Below are positions 1 to 10,657 of a stretch of 64,000 nucleotides of DNA, one piece after another. Positions within the stretch are counted from its first letter, which is position 1. Each line of letters opens with the position of its first letter. The DNA lies in NCBI GenBank assembly GCA_036362985.1, contig JAYGXS010000001.1:55553605-55617604 (forward strand). The letters are read 5' to 3'. A model generated the notes under the pieces. It was not told the DNA's origin and searched no databases. It worked only from the letters and a program-made list of their open reading frames with translations. The DNA is from Ligula intestinalis (lineage: Eukaryota; Platyhelminthes; Cestoda; Diphyllobothriidea; Diphyllobothriidae). The translations under genes were made by a program, and so were the position numbers.

Positions 1-822
1 GCCGCTGAGTACCTCTTTAAGCACCCCCTGGCTTTCTAACCTATGGATGTCTTAGCTACAAGCCGTAAGTTCAACTAAGTAAGATAATGGTTACGGTACA
101 CCCAACCTCTTCTCCAATCGCCCAGACCCAGATCTGTTCTAAGTATGGGAGGTTATTTATAGAAATAGGTCGTTCTGGTCAAGAGGTAGCATTTATTTTC
201 CTCGTTAACCAGCAGCACAGGGTACTTCCAAACTATCATCACGCCCACAAATCGTGACTTTAGGAATTTCAAATTGACGCCGTACTTTGTCCATACTCGG
301 AGCTCAGAATCAGACCAAAACCTCACCTTCTTCCAATAACCTTCCTGATACTGTCACCAATGTGAGATTCCAGTTTTCCTTATTGGAGCCTAGTTTGTGC
401 TGAGTTAGGAAGCAAGTCGTTTGCAGTACGCGCAGTAGTAAAGTTGTTTGTATTACCAGTCTGTGTGCCTACGCCCAACATCGGCTGTCCTGACTTTCGC
501 TTGCCGACGAAAACATTGAATGAGAGAAGAGTATAGCAGGATGGATACCACGCAAATCTATGTTGTTATAAATAAACTCGTGTGCTGGTTCGTACCATAC
601 TCCATCTGAGAGCATACAATGAAAGAGCTACCGTTTCCAGCCACAAGTCATTGTTGAGACATTGGCGGGAGGTGAGGTTCAGTGATTAGTCAAAATCAGT
701 CGCTGTTTCTTTCTCTGCCCAATGTATACCAACAGGCTGCTGCTTAATTGTTTCAAACGGGAAAAAAGAGTGTTGCCTTGCAGTCGCTAGACCAGACAAG
801 CTTTTTCAGAACTTCGAGTATA
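1..822. other. no gene seen (intron of DOCK expected)
   Basis: The next DOCK exon should lie in or beyond this stretch on the minus strand, but I found no matching segment. A minus-strand reading near 200-300 (WTKYGVNLKFLKSRF) is open but unrecognised. Confidence 0.4.
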
Positions 823-1108
823 CATTGGAGTCCGGTTAATATGGACACCTCCGTTCCAGGCCAACTTTCCATATTAACCGGTTGTCCACATTAAGCGAAC
901 TGACCTCAAACCAGTCGTTTCTACGTAAAAAAACAGAATTTTGCATCTGAATGAAGTTTTATTGAAAGAAAAAGCTCAGTTTTGATTGCTTTGGTGGAAA
1001 CTTTTCTCTTAAAGCTCCCCTAAAGTTATTTATCACAGTGTCAAAATTCTCCACATCAAAACCTTGTTGTCGATGCCCCGTTTCGAGTAGGGCCAATGCC
1101 GCCCTCAT

Positions 1109-2523
1109 TTATTTTGATGAGACTGGGGGCTCGACTGCTTCGTCTTCCTCTTCAGACTCTTCTTCCTGCTCGTCTGGTATCTTCTTGGCATCTGCAACTG
1201 CTTCGACGAGTTCGCTTGTCACCCCCTCCAGTGTTGCCTCCTCGGCGACTTCGGCATCGTCGTCGATTGAAACCCACTCTAGAAAACTCTCGATCCTGTC
1301 CTCTGTCACGTCTTCTGGGATCGGAATCGCGACTTCATTCTCTGCAACTTCCTCTTCAGTGGTGACGAAGCCCCCTTTCCTCCAGCAATTTACGATGGTC
1401 TCCGACTTCACCTTTTTCCACGAAGTGCTCAACATCTCCATGGCCTGAAGAACGTCAATCTTCTTCACAACGTTGTGAGCCAAACGCATGCCAGTCTCAT
1501 CGTCTTCAACTAGATCTTGGATGAGCTGCAAAATCTCGCGCCGGATCGCGGTCCGAAAGAAGGCTTTAAGAGATCGAATGATGCCCTGATCACAGGGTTG
1601 CAGAACTAAAGTTGTGTTGGGTGGCAAACATCGAAGTGTGATGTTCCTCAGTCCTTCGACTCGAGTGTGGGCACTGCAGTTATCTACCAAGAGAAGGATC
1701 TTGCGCTTCTGGCGCCCCATTTCGAGGTCAAGTTCTCGTAAGAAATTTTCCCACAGCCCAGACGTCATCCATGCATTCTTCCCGAATGCGTAATGCACTC
1801 CCGATGGAATGTTCTTTCCTTTTAAGCACCTTGGCTGCTTTGATTTCCCGATCACAAGAAGCGGCAGTTTTTCTCCTTCCAGACTGCACGTAACCAGAGC
1901 GGTGATTCTGTCCTTCGCCGTTTTGAATCCCTTTGCTGACTTCTTTGACTTCTGGGTCAGGTACGTTGAGTCTGGAAGTGCCCGAAAATAAATTGCTGTC
2001 TCGTCAGTGTTGAAGACATCCTTGGGTTGAAACTGCTTCAACAGGTCAGGCCAATCTTTCTTGATGAAATCATCAGCTCTGGAGGTGTCGGCTTCTGCTG
2101 CCTCACCACGCAGAATCGCAAAGACGAGTCCATTCCTCTTCTTCCACCTCGCAAGCCACCCTACGGTGGGAGTGAAGTTGACTCCCGCTACTTCTGCGAT
2201 TTTCGCAGCCTTCTCCATAAGCAGCGGACCATTGAGACGGATTTTACGATCGTGGGCCCAATGATAAAACTGCAAAAGTGCTGCCTCGATATCCTTGTCC
2301 TTTCCATATCTACTGCGTTTCTGTGCAGGGCCTTGTTCATCTTCTGAAGCCTCACGACGAAGTTCCTCCTCTTTTTTCCCCATTTTTCCCAACATCGACT
2401 TGGAAACTCCAAGCTGGTCGGCTGCCTCTCGAAGACCAATTCGGGGTGACTGCTTCTTAAGGTCATGGAACTTGTGCAAACATCCAGTTTCTCTGTTGGT
2501 GTTCGATCCTTGCGCTTCCTCAT
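1109..2523 (-). pseudogene. Tigger-like DDE transposase, frameshifted near N-terminus
   Basis: The long frame (from about 2479) encodes 456 residues. It starts with a helix-turn-helix (LREAADQLGVSKSMLGK, about 16-32), then a CENP-B/Tc5-type DNA-binding segment ending VGWLARWKKRNGLVF (about 106-120), then the DDE catalytic core. The likely catalytic acids are D159 in FNTDETAIY, D266 in LLLVDNCSAH and D297 in LQPCDQGIIRSLKAFF. A very acidic C-terminal tail follows. The frame has no ATG at its start. An ATG at 2521-2523 opens a neighbouring frame (MRKRKDRTPTEKLDV) that looks like the true basic N-terminus and runs out of frame just before HKFHDLKKQ. One small indel near 2478 therefore probably disables the gene. 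The transposase would cut and paste DNA in the nucleus. Confidence 0.88.
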
Positions 2524-2677
2524 CTGGGAAAGAAGGGAAAGAAAGATTGCAGAAGTCGAAGAACGACAGTCAAAAGCACTTCACTTTCTCGTGATCAGCC
2601 TCCACACATACACAACCACAGGCAAACCAACAGAAAAGCTTTCTGTACTGTTCATCTGAAGCAAAACTTTCAGAACA

Positions 2678-2914
2678 GGACGCGGGAATTCCCCGCCGCG
2701 GGCGATTTGGACTGGATTTTTGACAAAATCAGTGGGAAAGCAGATAAGGGAGACAAGGGTGAGGATACCGGGGCAGGGTAGGGGGGAGTGGGAATAGCCT
2801 AGATGACGTATTGGCTGCCTTCTTCGACAATTGCACCTCCCAACTGTGGCGAAGAGGACGCGGGAATTCCCCACCGCGGGCGATTTGGACTGGATTTTTG
2901 ACAAAATCTGTGGG
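2678..2914. repeat. 58-bp direct repeat pair inside the Tigger element
   Basis: A segment of about 58 bp starting GGACGCGGGAATTCCCC occurs at 2678-2735 and again at 2857-2914, with two or three differences. It lies between the transposase start and the right terminal repeat. Such internal repeats can be sub-terminal binding sites or a partial duplication of the 5' untranslated region. Confidence 0.85.
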
Positions 2915-3518
2915 TCGGCCGACCGGTTGACAGCTTGGTGCTGTCCACATTAAGCGGTGGCTGTCCAGATGAACCGGAGGATTTAACTATGGAGAAATTC
3001 CTTTCCTGGCCAACTGTCCACATTAACCGGACTCCACAGTATTACCAACTTTTTCTGGTAACATCAGTTTCACGGATGTCCTGAACAGCGGTACGCAACC
3101 AGATCTCCTAAGTACACAATTCAAAGTCACAAAGAAGTTTCCAGGATGTCGCCAGATGTAGTCCCTTTGTAAACTCATGAAATTCCTCTCCTTTACGTTA
3201 CCTTAGACTCCGGAAAAGCAAACCGCTTCATGTTCTTTTTGGGGCAATACAAAGCTCTGTCTGAAGTACTGGTGAACACATGAAAACTGTTCCGAATAAT
3301 TTGTGGATCGATCACATTTGGACTGTGCATTAAAAGCATTCACTGGCTCATCAAATTGGGAAAATTATTGACTGTTTTTGTTCCAAATGCTCTCAAAGCT
3401 ATCCTGACGTCCTCCAAGTATCAGGATAATTAGCGCGGAGTGACAAAGCCAATAATCTAAACATTCTTTAAACTATATGAAGATAGAGAGGGCAGAGAAA
3501 AAAAGGGAGTCAATTTAC

Positions 3519-3752
3519 AACAGTTATGAGTTCCAGCGTGTTGCAGACGATGGACACAACTGTTTTGGCCAGCAGTTTTCTCTTTTCAACGCAGGACTTG
3601 TTTAGATGTGACGATTGCCACGATGGCTGCTCCAAAATTATGCCGCGAACGGAGGAGGATGGCGTCTGGGTCATCGAAGTTCCCGGGGACTTGGTACATC
3701 TGATAGGCGCTGGAGTAAATTCAGGAAGTAAATGCTGGTTACTAAAAGCAGC
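3519..3752 (-). CDS. DOCK7-like: DOCK exon, most 3' exon seen
   Basis: An open segment ending VVSIVCNTLELITVV before a GTAAAT donor, matching '[20 protein letters not shown]' of DOCK7. The best phase-0 acceptor is TGCCCTTTCTGAAG at 3753-3754, giving 234 nt. A longer exon reaching about 3815 is possible. The N-terminal part is a Pro/Ser-rich linker with no clear match. The following exon should lie left of the Tigger element, but I did not find it in bases 1-822. Confidence 0.75.
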
Positions 3753-5027
3753 CTTCAGAAAGGGCAGATTAGGTAATCGAGGAGACGGCATTTGCGTATC
3801 AATGTTGAAAATGAGCACCTTCGTCATAAACATAAGCAAATGACTAATGGTGTATGCCATTTGGTTTAAAGACTGCTAATGAGCGAAGTTTAACATTGGA
3901 TATATGAGGCTCGAAGGCTACTCCTTCGAGTTCTTCGCTGTTATCAGGCTCTGTAACTATAGCAACAATTCAGAGGTTTTGGAGGCCAAACAGCTCTAGT
4001 TTCGTTCACCGTTTTCATGAGTATACCTTATTACCCTTTATTATTCCTATATATTTTGGTAGAAACACCTTGAACGAATTCACCCAGTCCAACGACCTGT
4101 TCCCTTCATATATACTGACTTTAAATGAAATTAATTGTTTTACTAGTACTGCAATTTAAATATCCGGGTTTGCTTAATGAAGTCCTAGAAAAGCAATTCG
4201 CAATTAAGGTTCAGTTTTTAATTTAAGCGAAATTGGGCCGGAGAAAAAAGTTGGAAATTAAGTTAATACTCGTAAGGTTAACGTTGAATAGAATGCTAGG
4301 GAAGCAAGCAAAGTTGTTGAAGCCAAATTAAAGCGGATACTTTGAGAAAGTAAAATTCAAAAAGCTAAGTATTTAAGAACGCATGGAAAGAGTGGCATAA
4401 TAACTGCTAAGTGAAGATATAAAGCCGAGGTAAAAGAAGGAAACACAGGGACCTACGTGATGGCGTCATGTCTTTGTTGGCTGACATATTTGCATCAGCG
4501 GTGCAACGTGGTACTGCACGTGGCTGGGGACCCTCTATCAGTTCTGGTCGTGGCTCCTTAACATGATAAGAAGTTTACAGTCATGGAATCAGAGTAAAGA
4601 CTGTAGTTAGGTTCTCGAGTCAGCTTAAAAGTACTATGTCTAAAAATTTCGGGAAATCTGTGGTAGTAAAGTTGCCAAGGACCTCATTTTTATGTTCTCC
4701 ATTTTCAGTGCTTAGATTATAAAGCACAATAAGTTATAAACTAAGATCAAAATGGGCACTCCTTGTGCCTTATTATCATGCGAACCTGTTCTACCTGAGT
4801 AAGGAGATCCTGTGAGGCAAACACAGTCTGATTTTTGCTAGTAAGACCGAATCCCAGTGCCCAAGTTACCGGGGTACAATCCGTATTTCTGGTTGTAGCG
4901 AAGGAGTGAGTATCACTCAGTCAGAACTTATCATTTAAATCTGTTCCTCTTGAGCGTGAGCACGAGCGCGAGGGCCCAAACTTGGCTATAATCTTGATAA
5001 TGACATCGGCGAGCTAAACAGTCTCAC
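3753..5027. other. DOCK intron, nothing recognised
   Basis: AT-rich, without convincing open frames or repeats. The same holds for 3040-3518 just downstream of the exon at 3519. Confidence 0.5.
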
Positions 5028-5390
5028 CTTGTATTCAAAATAGTGCAAGGCCATTATTAGCAAACTGTTGAGTCTTTCCATCATTTCCATCCCAGTCCGC
5101 AACATCCACTCAGCCAAAATGGTATCCCGACACTGGTGAAGGACCCATAACACTAGAAGGAGAAGACGTTGGATGCTGTCCAGACTCCAATCTTGATGCG
5201 TATTCGGCTCACGTTTGAGGTAGAAGGAAAAGTGCGGTAGGATGGACTGTAAGTGCATGCTGGCATTGGTACCAACTGGACTGGATGCACGCTCGTCCCT
5301 GAGCTCAGAGCTGGACAGCCGTCGTCTTGGCCTGGAGGATTCCCTCCCCAGGGCGGCAGCCTGTAGCGCGTTAGTATGTTTTCGGAGGGT
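5028..5390 (-). CDS. DOCK7-like: DOCK helical-region exon
   Basis: A 363-nt exon of 121 codons, phase 0 at both ends, with acceptor TTGTTCCTCGTTAG (a stop codon overlaps the AG) and donor GTGAGA. The first third is Ser/Arg-rich linker. Then LLLLVLWVLHQCRDTILAEW and HYFEYK match '[21 protein letters not shown]' and 'SCFEYKGKKVF'. Confidence 0.92.
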
Positions 5391-8300
5391 CTAACGAGGA
5401 ACAAAGAGGACAAAAGATGCATTCTAGTGGAATGGAAATAAGGTTAAGATGACTGGTAGCCAGATATGCATAGGACTTACGAATTGCTAGTCTGCTTTTC
5501 TGAAGAGCTACTTTTGTCAACATATTGGCTGATTGTTGGACTCCCAAAAGCAGTTCTATTTATTGCAGTCCTTCTTGAGTTTTCCATGATAAAAAGTGTA
5601 GAAATGCACAAACATCATATTCCCACTATAAGAAGTTTTGGTGCTTACTATGGTCAGATGGGTTGCAGCGGCCCCTTTGGGTCCTATCTGCGGGAAACTT
5701 GTTGCCTAGTTTTGTTAGAATTAAACTAAGTAAAGAGTAAAGTTTTTTTCCTAACGGCAAGTTTCGTTGCTGCAGAGGTACTTCAGCCCGTTGGGTATGT
5801 CACAGTGGTGGCCTCTGCAGTTGTAGTGCATTCAGAGAACACCACAAAATGGGATCAAAGTCACGTGAGCCCAATTATGCGAATATTTGTGCCATGATAG
5901 AGGACTTCCATAGATCAGACGGTAGGCGTCAGCACACTCAAAAACTCTCGCCACCAAGTCATCATGTCAGTTATAGGTTCCCTGCACTGAGTGACTTTGA
6001 CAGTCATTGGAATAACGATTTCATTGTTGAAAGTTCAGCCAAGGTCTAGTGCCTGTGGGAGCACCTCGACTGGTTATTTAACGTCTGAGGATTTACACAT
6101 CCCACCAGTCTATGCATTTTCATGTGACCTTTAGTCCCGATAACAAATCTTCTATGTAAACTTGCAGGATCTTTGAAAGGGGTGAAAACATTGGTGACAG
6201 CTGTAAATGCAGTGTAAAGGACATAGTGTTAAAATGAGTCCCATGGTTCTTGGCTCTTCCCTAGGAATGTAGTTCCGACGCAGGTGTGTCAACTACTATG
6301 AAAGGATGAAAGGCGAAGTGAGAGAACGGCGTAGGACAAGTATCTTCAAATAATCCGAACTGTAAAGTTAAAACCCACTTAAGTTTTACTTCCAAGTGGA
6401 CAGATATAGAGTGAGTAACGACAGGCTTTTCAAGTTGTCAAGTCTGCTACAGAGCTGAGTCACATTCGTGTGAATAAGCAAATGGGTGGACACAGTGAAT
6501 CAAACATTATTACTGGACTCAAGGCTTGCCCTTGCTCCACTAATAGGCGGACTTTGAACCATAACAACCTTTCTTCAACTGTTCGATATTCTGCCTTCCA
6601 TGAAGCATCGTGTTTAAGTAGTTCAATACTCAGATTTGTAAATATCTCACGCGGCATTGGTAACTTCGAATTGCCATTGTAACGTAAGGTACAGGACTTT
6701 GGTTAAATATTGCGTATTGCCCTGCTGGCGTCGTATCGTCGGAGTGAACCGCCTTTCCAAAATGCAATGGGTATTCATCTGAGATTATTCGTGCGACTAC
6801 CGCAGTTAATAAAATATGGCAGTGTGGTTTACAAGAAATATTGACTGCAGAACTTGGTTTTCTAAAAATTAGATCTTCTCTCATCCCCTTGACCAACAGA
6901 ATATAGTGCAACGGGTCAACTAGACTGCTAAGTGAGTCAGGTTACTGGTAAACATTTTGACGGATGCATCCGCAAATTACAACTCTGACCAAAATACGCA
7001 CCTCTTTATTGATGGCTGTCAGTTAGAAAAAGGAAAAACGGTGACCTGAATGAGAGAGAGGGAGAGCGAGGATAAATTCATCTTCCGGACCGATGTTCCC
7101 CGGAGACCTTTTCGAAATTTCTGAAGCACTAGGTGCCCTTTGCAATATCTCAAAACCCGGCGTCCTTCCGTTCAGTCCTCCTCTAGGTATAGGAAGGCTT
7201 AGCAGTGCGTATTCAGTCAAGCTCACTAGCAGTCTTAAATACCCTGACTCACCATTGAAGCAAGGCAAATTCAGTGGCCGATCTCATGAAATATCAACCG
7301 TATTCCTGAAACTCGTCTTCGGCTTAGGAGCATTATTTGTGCGAAATTGTAAAATGCATCGTGGTGCGGCATTATTCTGTGGTATTTCAGACAATCTAGA
7401 ATGTGTACTTCTGAAAACACTTTTTTAAGGCAGCCTGTAGAAACGACGTTCATATGAATGACTTGGAACGTATTATTGCTTTTAAATGCTTTTCTAAATT
7501 CAAATATATTGCAAATGAAACGTGGGCTAGCATATTCTGTCTTGTACGCCTTTAGTAGCAAATCGTATTTTTGCTCAATTTATAGTGAAGGAACGGTGTA
7601 TCAATGTCTTAAAATTTTTCCAATTTCTGAATGATTTTGTGCTCGATCTGCCACTGCGTTTTCGTTTAGGTTTACCAATATACAAACCACATGATTTTCG
7701 CATGATGAAAAGTAATAAATTACTCTAGACCATGAAGAAGATCTAATGATGTGCGATGGACATGAGCCTCCTTGTCCGTGTAAGATGTCTGCTATTATAT
7801 GTGAATGAAACGGCCAGATAAAGCCCTACACTCGCTTTGCAAAGAACAATGTAATAAATGCACTCATTTATCGTATTTTTTATCGAAAGCTAAAAATGAT
7901 GAAACTTTGGAGGTATATTGGTAAGAAAACCAAGATTTTCCTAAATTAAACTATCTCCCGCGGAACTCAAATGAAGGCTTATAAAGCTGCCATGGCTCCG
8001 ATCTATCGTTAAGGTAGCACGGTTATCAGATTTCCGGCATTTATAGCACCCCCCTTCCCATGAAAACATGAGCGAAATAGAAAACTACAAGACTTCTAGG
8101 GCAATCCTTCAACACTCAGATGTTCAGTGGCTCACGTGTTCTCATACGTTTTCCTTCGATGGAACATTCCAACAGTCAAAGTGGATTTATCTGGAGAAAT
8201 TTGTCTGGGAAGTCAGATTGATGGATTTAGCATGCAATATATTTTCCCAGCTTTTTACTTCAATCTCCTTACAAACCGTATAACTTTTAGTGCCTAAGAA

Positions 8301-8479
8301 CTGCAGATAACCCGTGTTTAAATGACACTCAAGTGCATTCAAGTACATGCAAGTTCAAGTGTGCATGAACGCTAATGAGGTCAGAAAGCCATCTGAAATC
8401 TCCGTTCAAAATAACGGTAGAGTTTGGCGTCTTCGTTTTTAATATGCAAACAACAATCCACATTCGAGACTCTGTCTAC
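5391..8479. other. DOCK intron, nothing recognised
   Basis: Three kilobases of AT-rich sequence. Open frames of 60-110 codons occur on both strands but show no family signature or splice context. Confidence 0.5.
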
Positions 8480-8810
8480 CTGGAAACCCGTCGGCCTGAG
8501 TTGCTCTCGTTCATCCGTTGCTGACGCCTCACTACCAATTACGCTTCCTGCCTGTCGCAGCGTAGAACTTGTTCCACCCTCGGGTTTTTGCCTCCCGTTG
8601 CCGTCCATCTCATCTCCCTGCAACCAGTAGGCCAGTAAACCTGGGGCTAAGTCACAGGCAACTTCCAACAGGGGCAGATAGAGTGGAGTGGCGTCGGGGA
8701 GGCCGCTGGCGAAGGATCGGTCAAAGAGATGCATGTTGTGCGGATCGTCCTCGAGATTTCGAATGCAGAACCACAGAAGGCCCATGGACTGTTCCTGTAT
8801 TTTGACATCA
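8480..8810 (-). CDS. DOCK7-like: DOCK helical-region exon
   Basis: A 331-nt exon with acceptor TATTTTTTCAG and donor GTAGAC. Its first base completes the split codon of the preceding exon, and it ends in phase 0. It encodes LLWFCIRNLEDDPHN and ATPLYLPLLEVACDLAPGLL, matching 'HNLLSSHDSDPRY' and 'AMLYLPLIGIIMETVPQL'. The C-terminal half is a Gly/Ser-rich variable linker, as in other DOCK-C proteins. Confidence 0.92.
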
Positions 8811-9707
8811 CTGAAAAAATAGTAGCGTTGTTGTTGGGAATCAGCGCTTGATAAAAAGAGTAGTTCTGAAGAGCATTTTTGGTCCTCTGGAGTGCAACTT
8901 ACGGTAATTGGTATTGCATATTCTGCCTCACCCTTTTTAATTGTTGGGCGTGATTTCGAGCTGTTATAAGAACTCCGAAATGGTGGGTAGTAGACTTTAA
9001 GTTAGGCGACAAATTCGTGTGTCTTTCTCTCTTTAAACTCTCCCCACCTGTCGTTTTGAGAAAAAGCCGGCCAATTAAGTAAAAACTCGTCGTCTTTCTA
9101 GAAGATTGAAATATCCTTTTAGTGAGATCCTTAAAAATGCTAATCCCAATTGGTCAAGCCATGAGAAAGTGCAGATTGCTGAAAAGGTTGTGATGTGATC
9201 CTCTTTGAAGACCACTTCTACGTAGCAGACTTGAATAAGTTCTGCTGATGGTGGTTACATTCCACGAGTGGCTGAGGGCCAGAATCACTCTTGAATTGGC
9301 AATGGTGAGTACGGACAATTAAGAAGGTAAAACTTTGAGGACTGCATTTTCCGAAAAGCAGTTGATAAAAGGCTTTAGTTTCCTGTTGTGTGGTGGCTAC
9401 GCATTTATCCGCTTATTATAAGTTCAAGGCACAAATTACATAAGCCTGACATATGGTAAGCAGAAACAGGCGATATCAGGACAAATGCGAAACTGCCAAA
9501 AAGAATGATCAAAATATTGTCCCTTTGAGGCAAACTAACAGTTTGCGTTTCGTCGTTTGAAAAAAACTAGGACTTCTTGGAATAGAATATTTGTTGATGA
9601 TAATTGATTAGTGTTTAGGAATGCTAACTAGATTAAAAATTGCACGGAATTTTTCTAAGCATATATTGTATCGACTTTTGGGAAAAGACGAAATAGCAGG
9701 AACTCAC
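8811..9707. other. DOCK intron, nothing recognised
   Basis: Intron between two well-supported exons. No element or repeat recognised. Confidence 0.5.
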
Positions 9708-10030
9708 TGACTTGCTAGACATCGATATACTTCGCTCAGAACTAAATAGGGAAGAAAATGAACCGTGCGATAAACCGGAAATTGAAGGATGGAGTAGTTC
9801 GGCGGAATACCCCGAAGGAAATCCACGTCGGATATGGTCTTCAACTGGGACAATCGGTGGTTATCAACCGGCAATGAAAGGGTCACAAAGTCCCTGTTGG
9901 AGCTGACGATTTGCAAGAATTCGAGCTTTAGAAACACCAAACATCGGAGCTCATTGGCCGCTTTTGGCGATATCAGATCGGAGTCTTCTTGCTTGTCCAC
10001 AGTCGAGAGACGATGTATCCTTTCGTCCAT
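9708..10030 (-). CDS. DOCK7-like: DOCK helical-region exon
   Basis: A 323-nt exon with acceptor CCCGATTTTCAG and donor GTGAGT; it starts in phase 0 and leaves two bases. It encodes LKLEFLQIVSSNRDFVTLSL, close to '[20 protein letters not shown]', and ends with HFLPYLVLSEVYRCLAS, matching 'HYLAGLVLTELAVIL'. This is a diagnostic block of DOCK-C proteins. Confidence 0.92.
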
Positions 10031-10336
10031 CTGAAAATCGGGTAGGAAAAAGCATAAATTAAGTACCACACAATTGTTATTGATACGGAAATAGGTAAAA
10101 TAAATATTGCGGAAACTATTATGGAAATCATCAGATAGTTCAATCACTTGTTTTTTAAACGTAAAAGCCTTTCGATATGCTACGAATCAAGTCATATCTG
10201 TGAGAACAAGCCGACATTCTTATCTTCTTATTTTTTTGTAAGAAAATAACCGGAAAGAGAAATACCCACTTCGAATCAAACAGTTATTGAAGCGGATAAA
10301 GGGTTATAAGGTTTCTCAAAAAGCTGCGTGACTCAC

Positions 10337-10657
10337 AATATTTAGATAGGTCGATATTTGCTGATAAAGGAAGACCGTGTTTATACAGTCGAAGGCATCG
10401 CACAGAAAGAATGCAAAACTCCTATTCAGGCTTATTTCATTCGCCAGGCTACTGCTAAGATGTCTGCGAATATCTGGTTGCGTAAGAGCGTCCGCCCAGA
10501 CAACCGTTGCCCCATCAGAATCGGTTATCGTTTCTTCTAGTCGACTGCAGACATATTTCGCAGTTTTTGCGGTCAGCACGAGCAGATCCTCACGAAATGC
10601 ATGTCTTCCGATGATAAGTGCTCTGCTTTGAACTGTCTCCTGAATATAAGTCCTCAT
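10337..10657 (-). CDS. DOCK7-like: DOCK helical-region exon
   Basis: A 321-nt exon (107 codons, phase 0 at both ends) with acceptor TTCGCTTTTAG and donor GTGAGT. It encodes SLNRSFAFFLCDAFDCINTV, matching the conserved '[25 protein letters not shown]' of DOCK7. The upstream half corresponds to the divergent '[20 protein letters not shown]' helix region. The first codon is ATG, but this is an internal exon. Confidence 0.87.

Larger units (their letters stand above)
823..3039 (-). mobile_element. Tigger/pogo-like DNA transposon, both ends present
   Basis: The left end after TA (821-822) starts C-A-T-TGGAGTCCGGTTAAT and the right end reads inward as C-T-G-TGGAGTCCGGTTAAT before TA (3040-3041). 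The TA target duplication and the terminal inverted repeat of about 25 bp define a 2.2 kb element of the Tc1/mariner superfamily. The variant sequence TCCGGTTAAT/GTCCACATTAA recurs inverted just inside each end, as sub-terminal transposase sites often do. The element carries one transposase gene on the minus strand and sits in a DOCK intron. Confidence 0.9.

Noticed and set aside
1038..1448. Ser-rich plus-strand open frame.
   Set aside because: It is the antisense of the acidic tail and DDE part of the Tigger transposase; the Ser runs mirror Glu/Asp codons.
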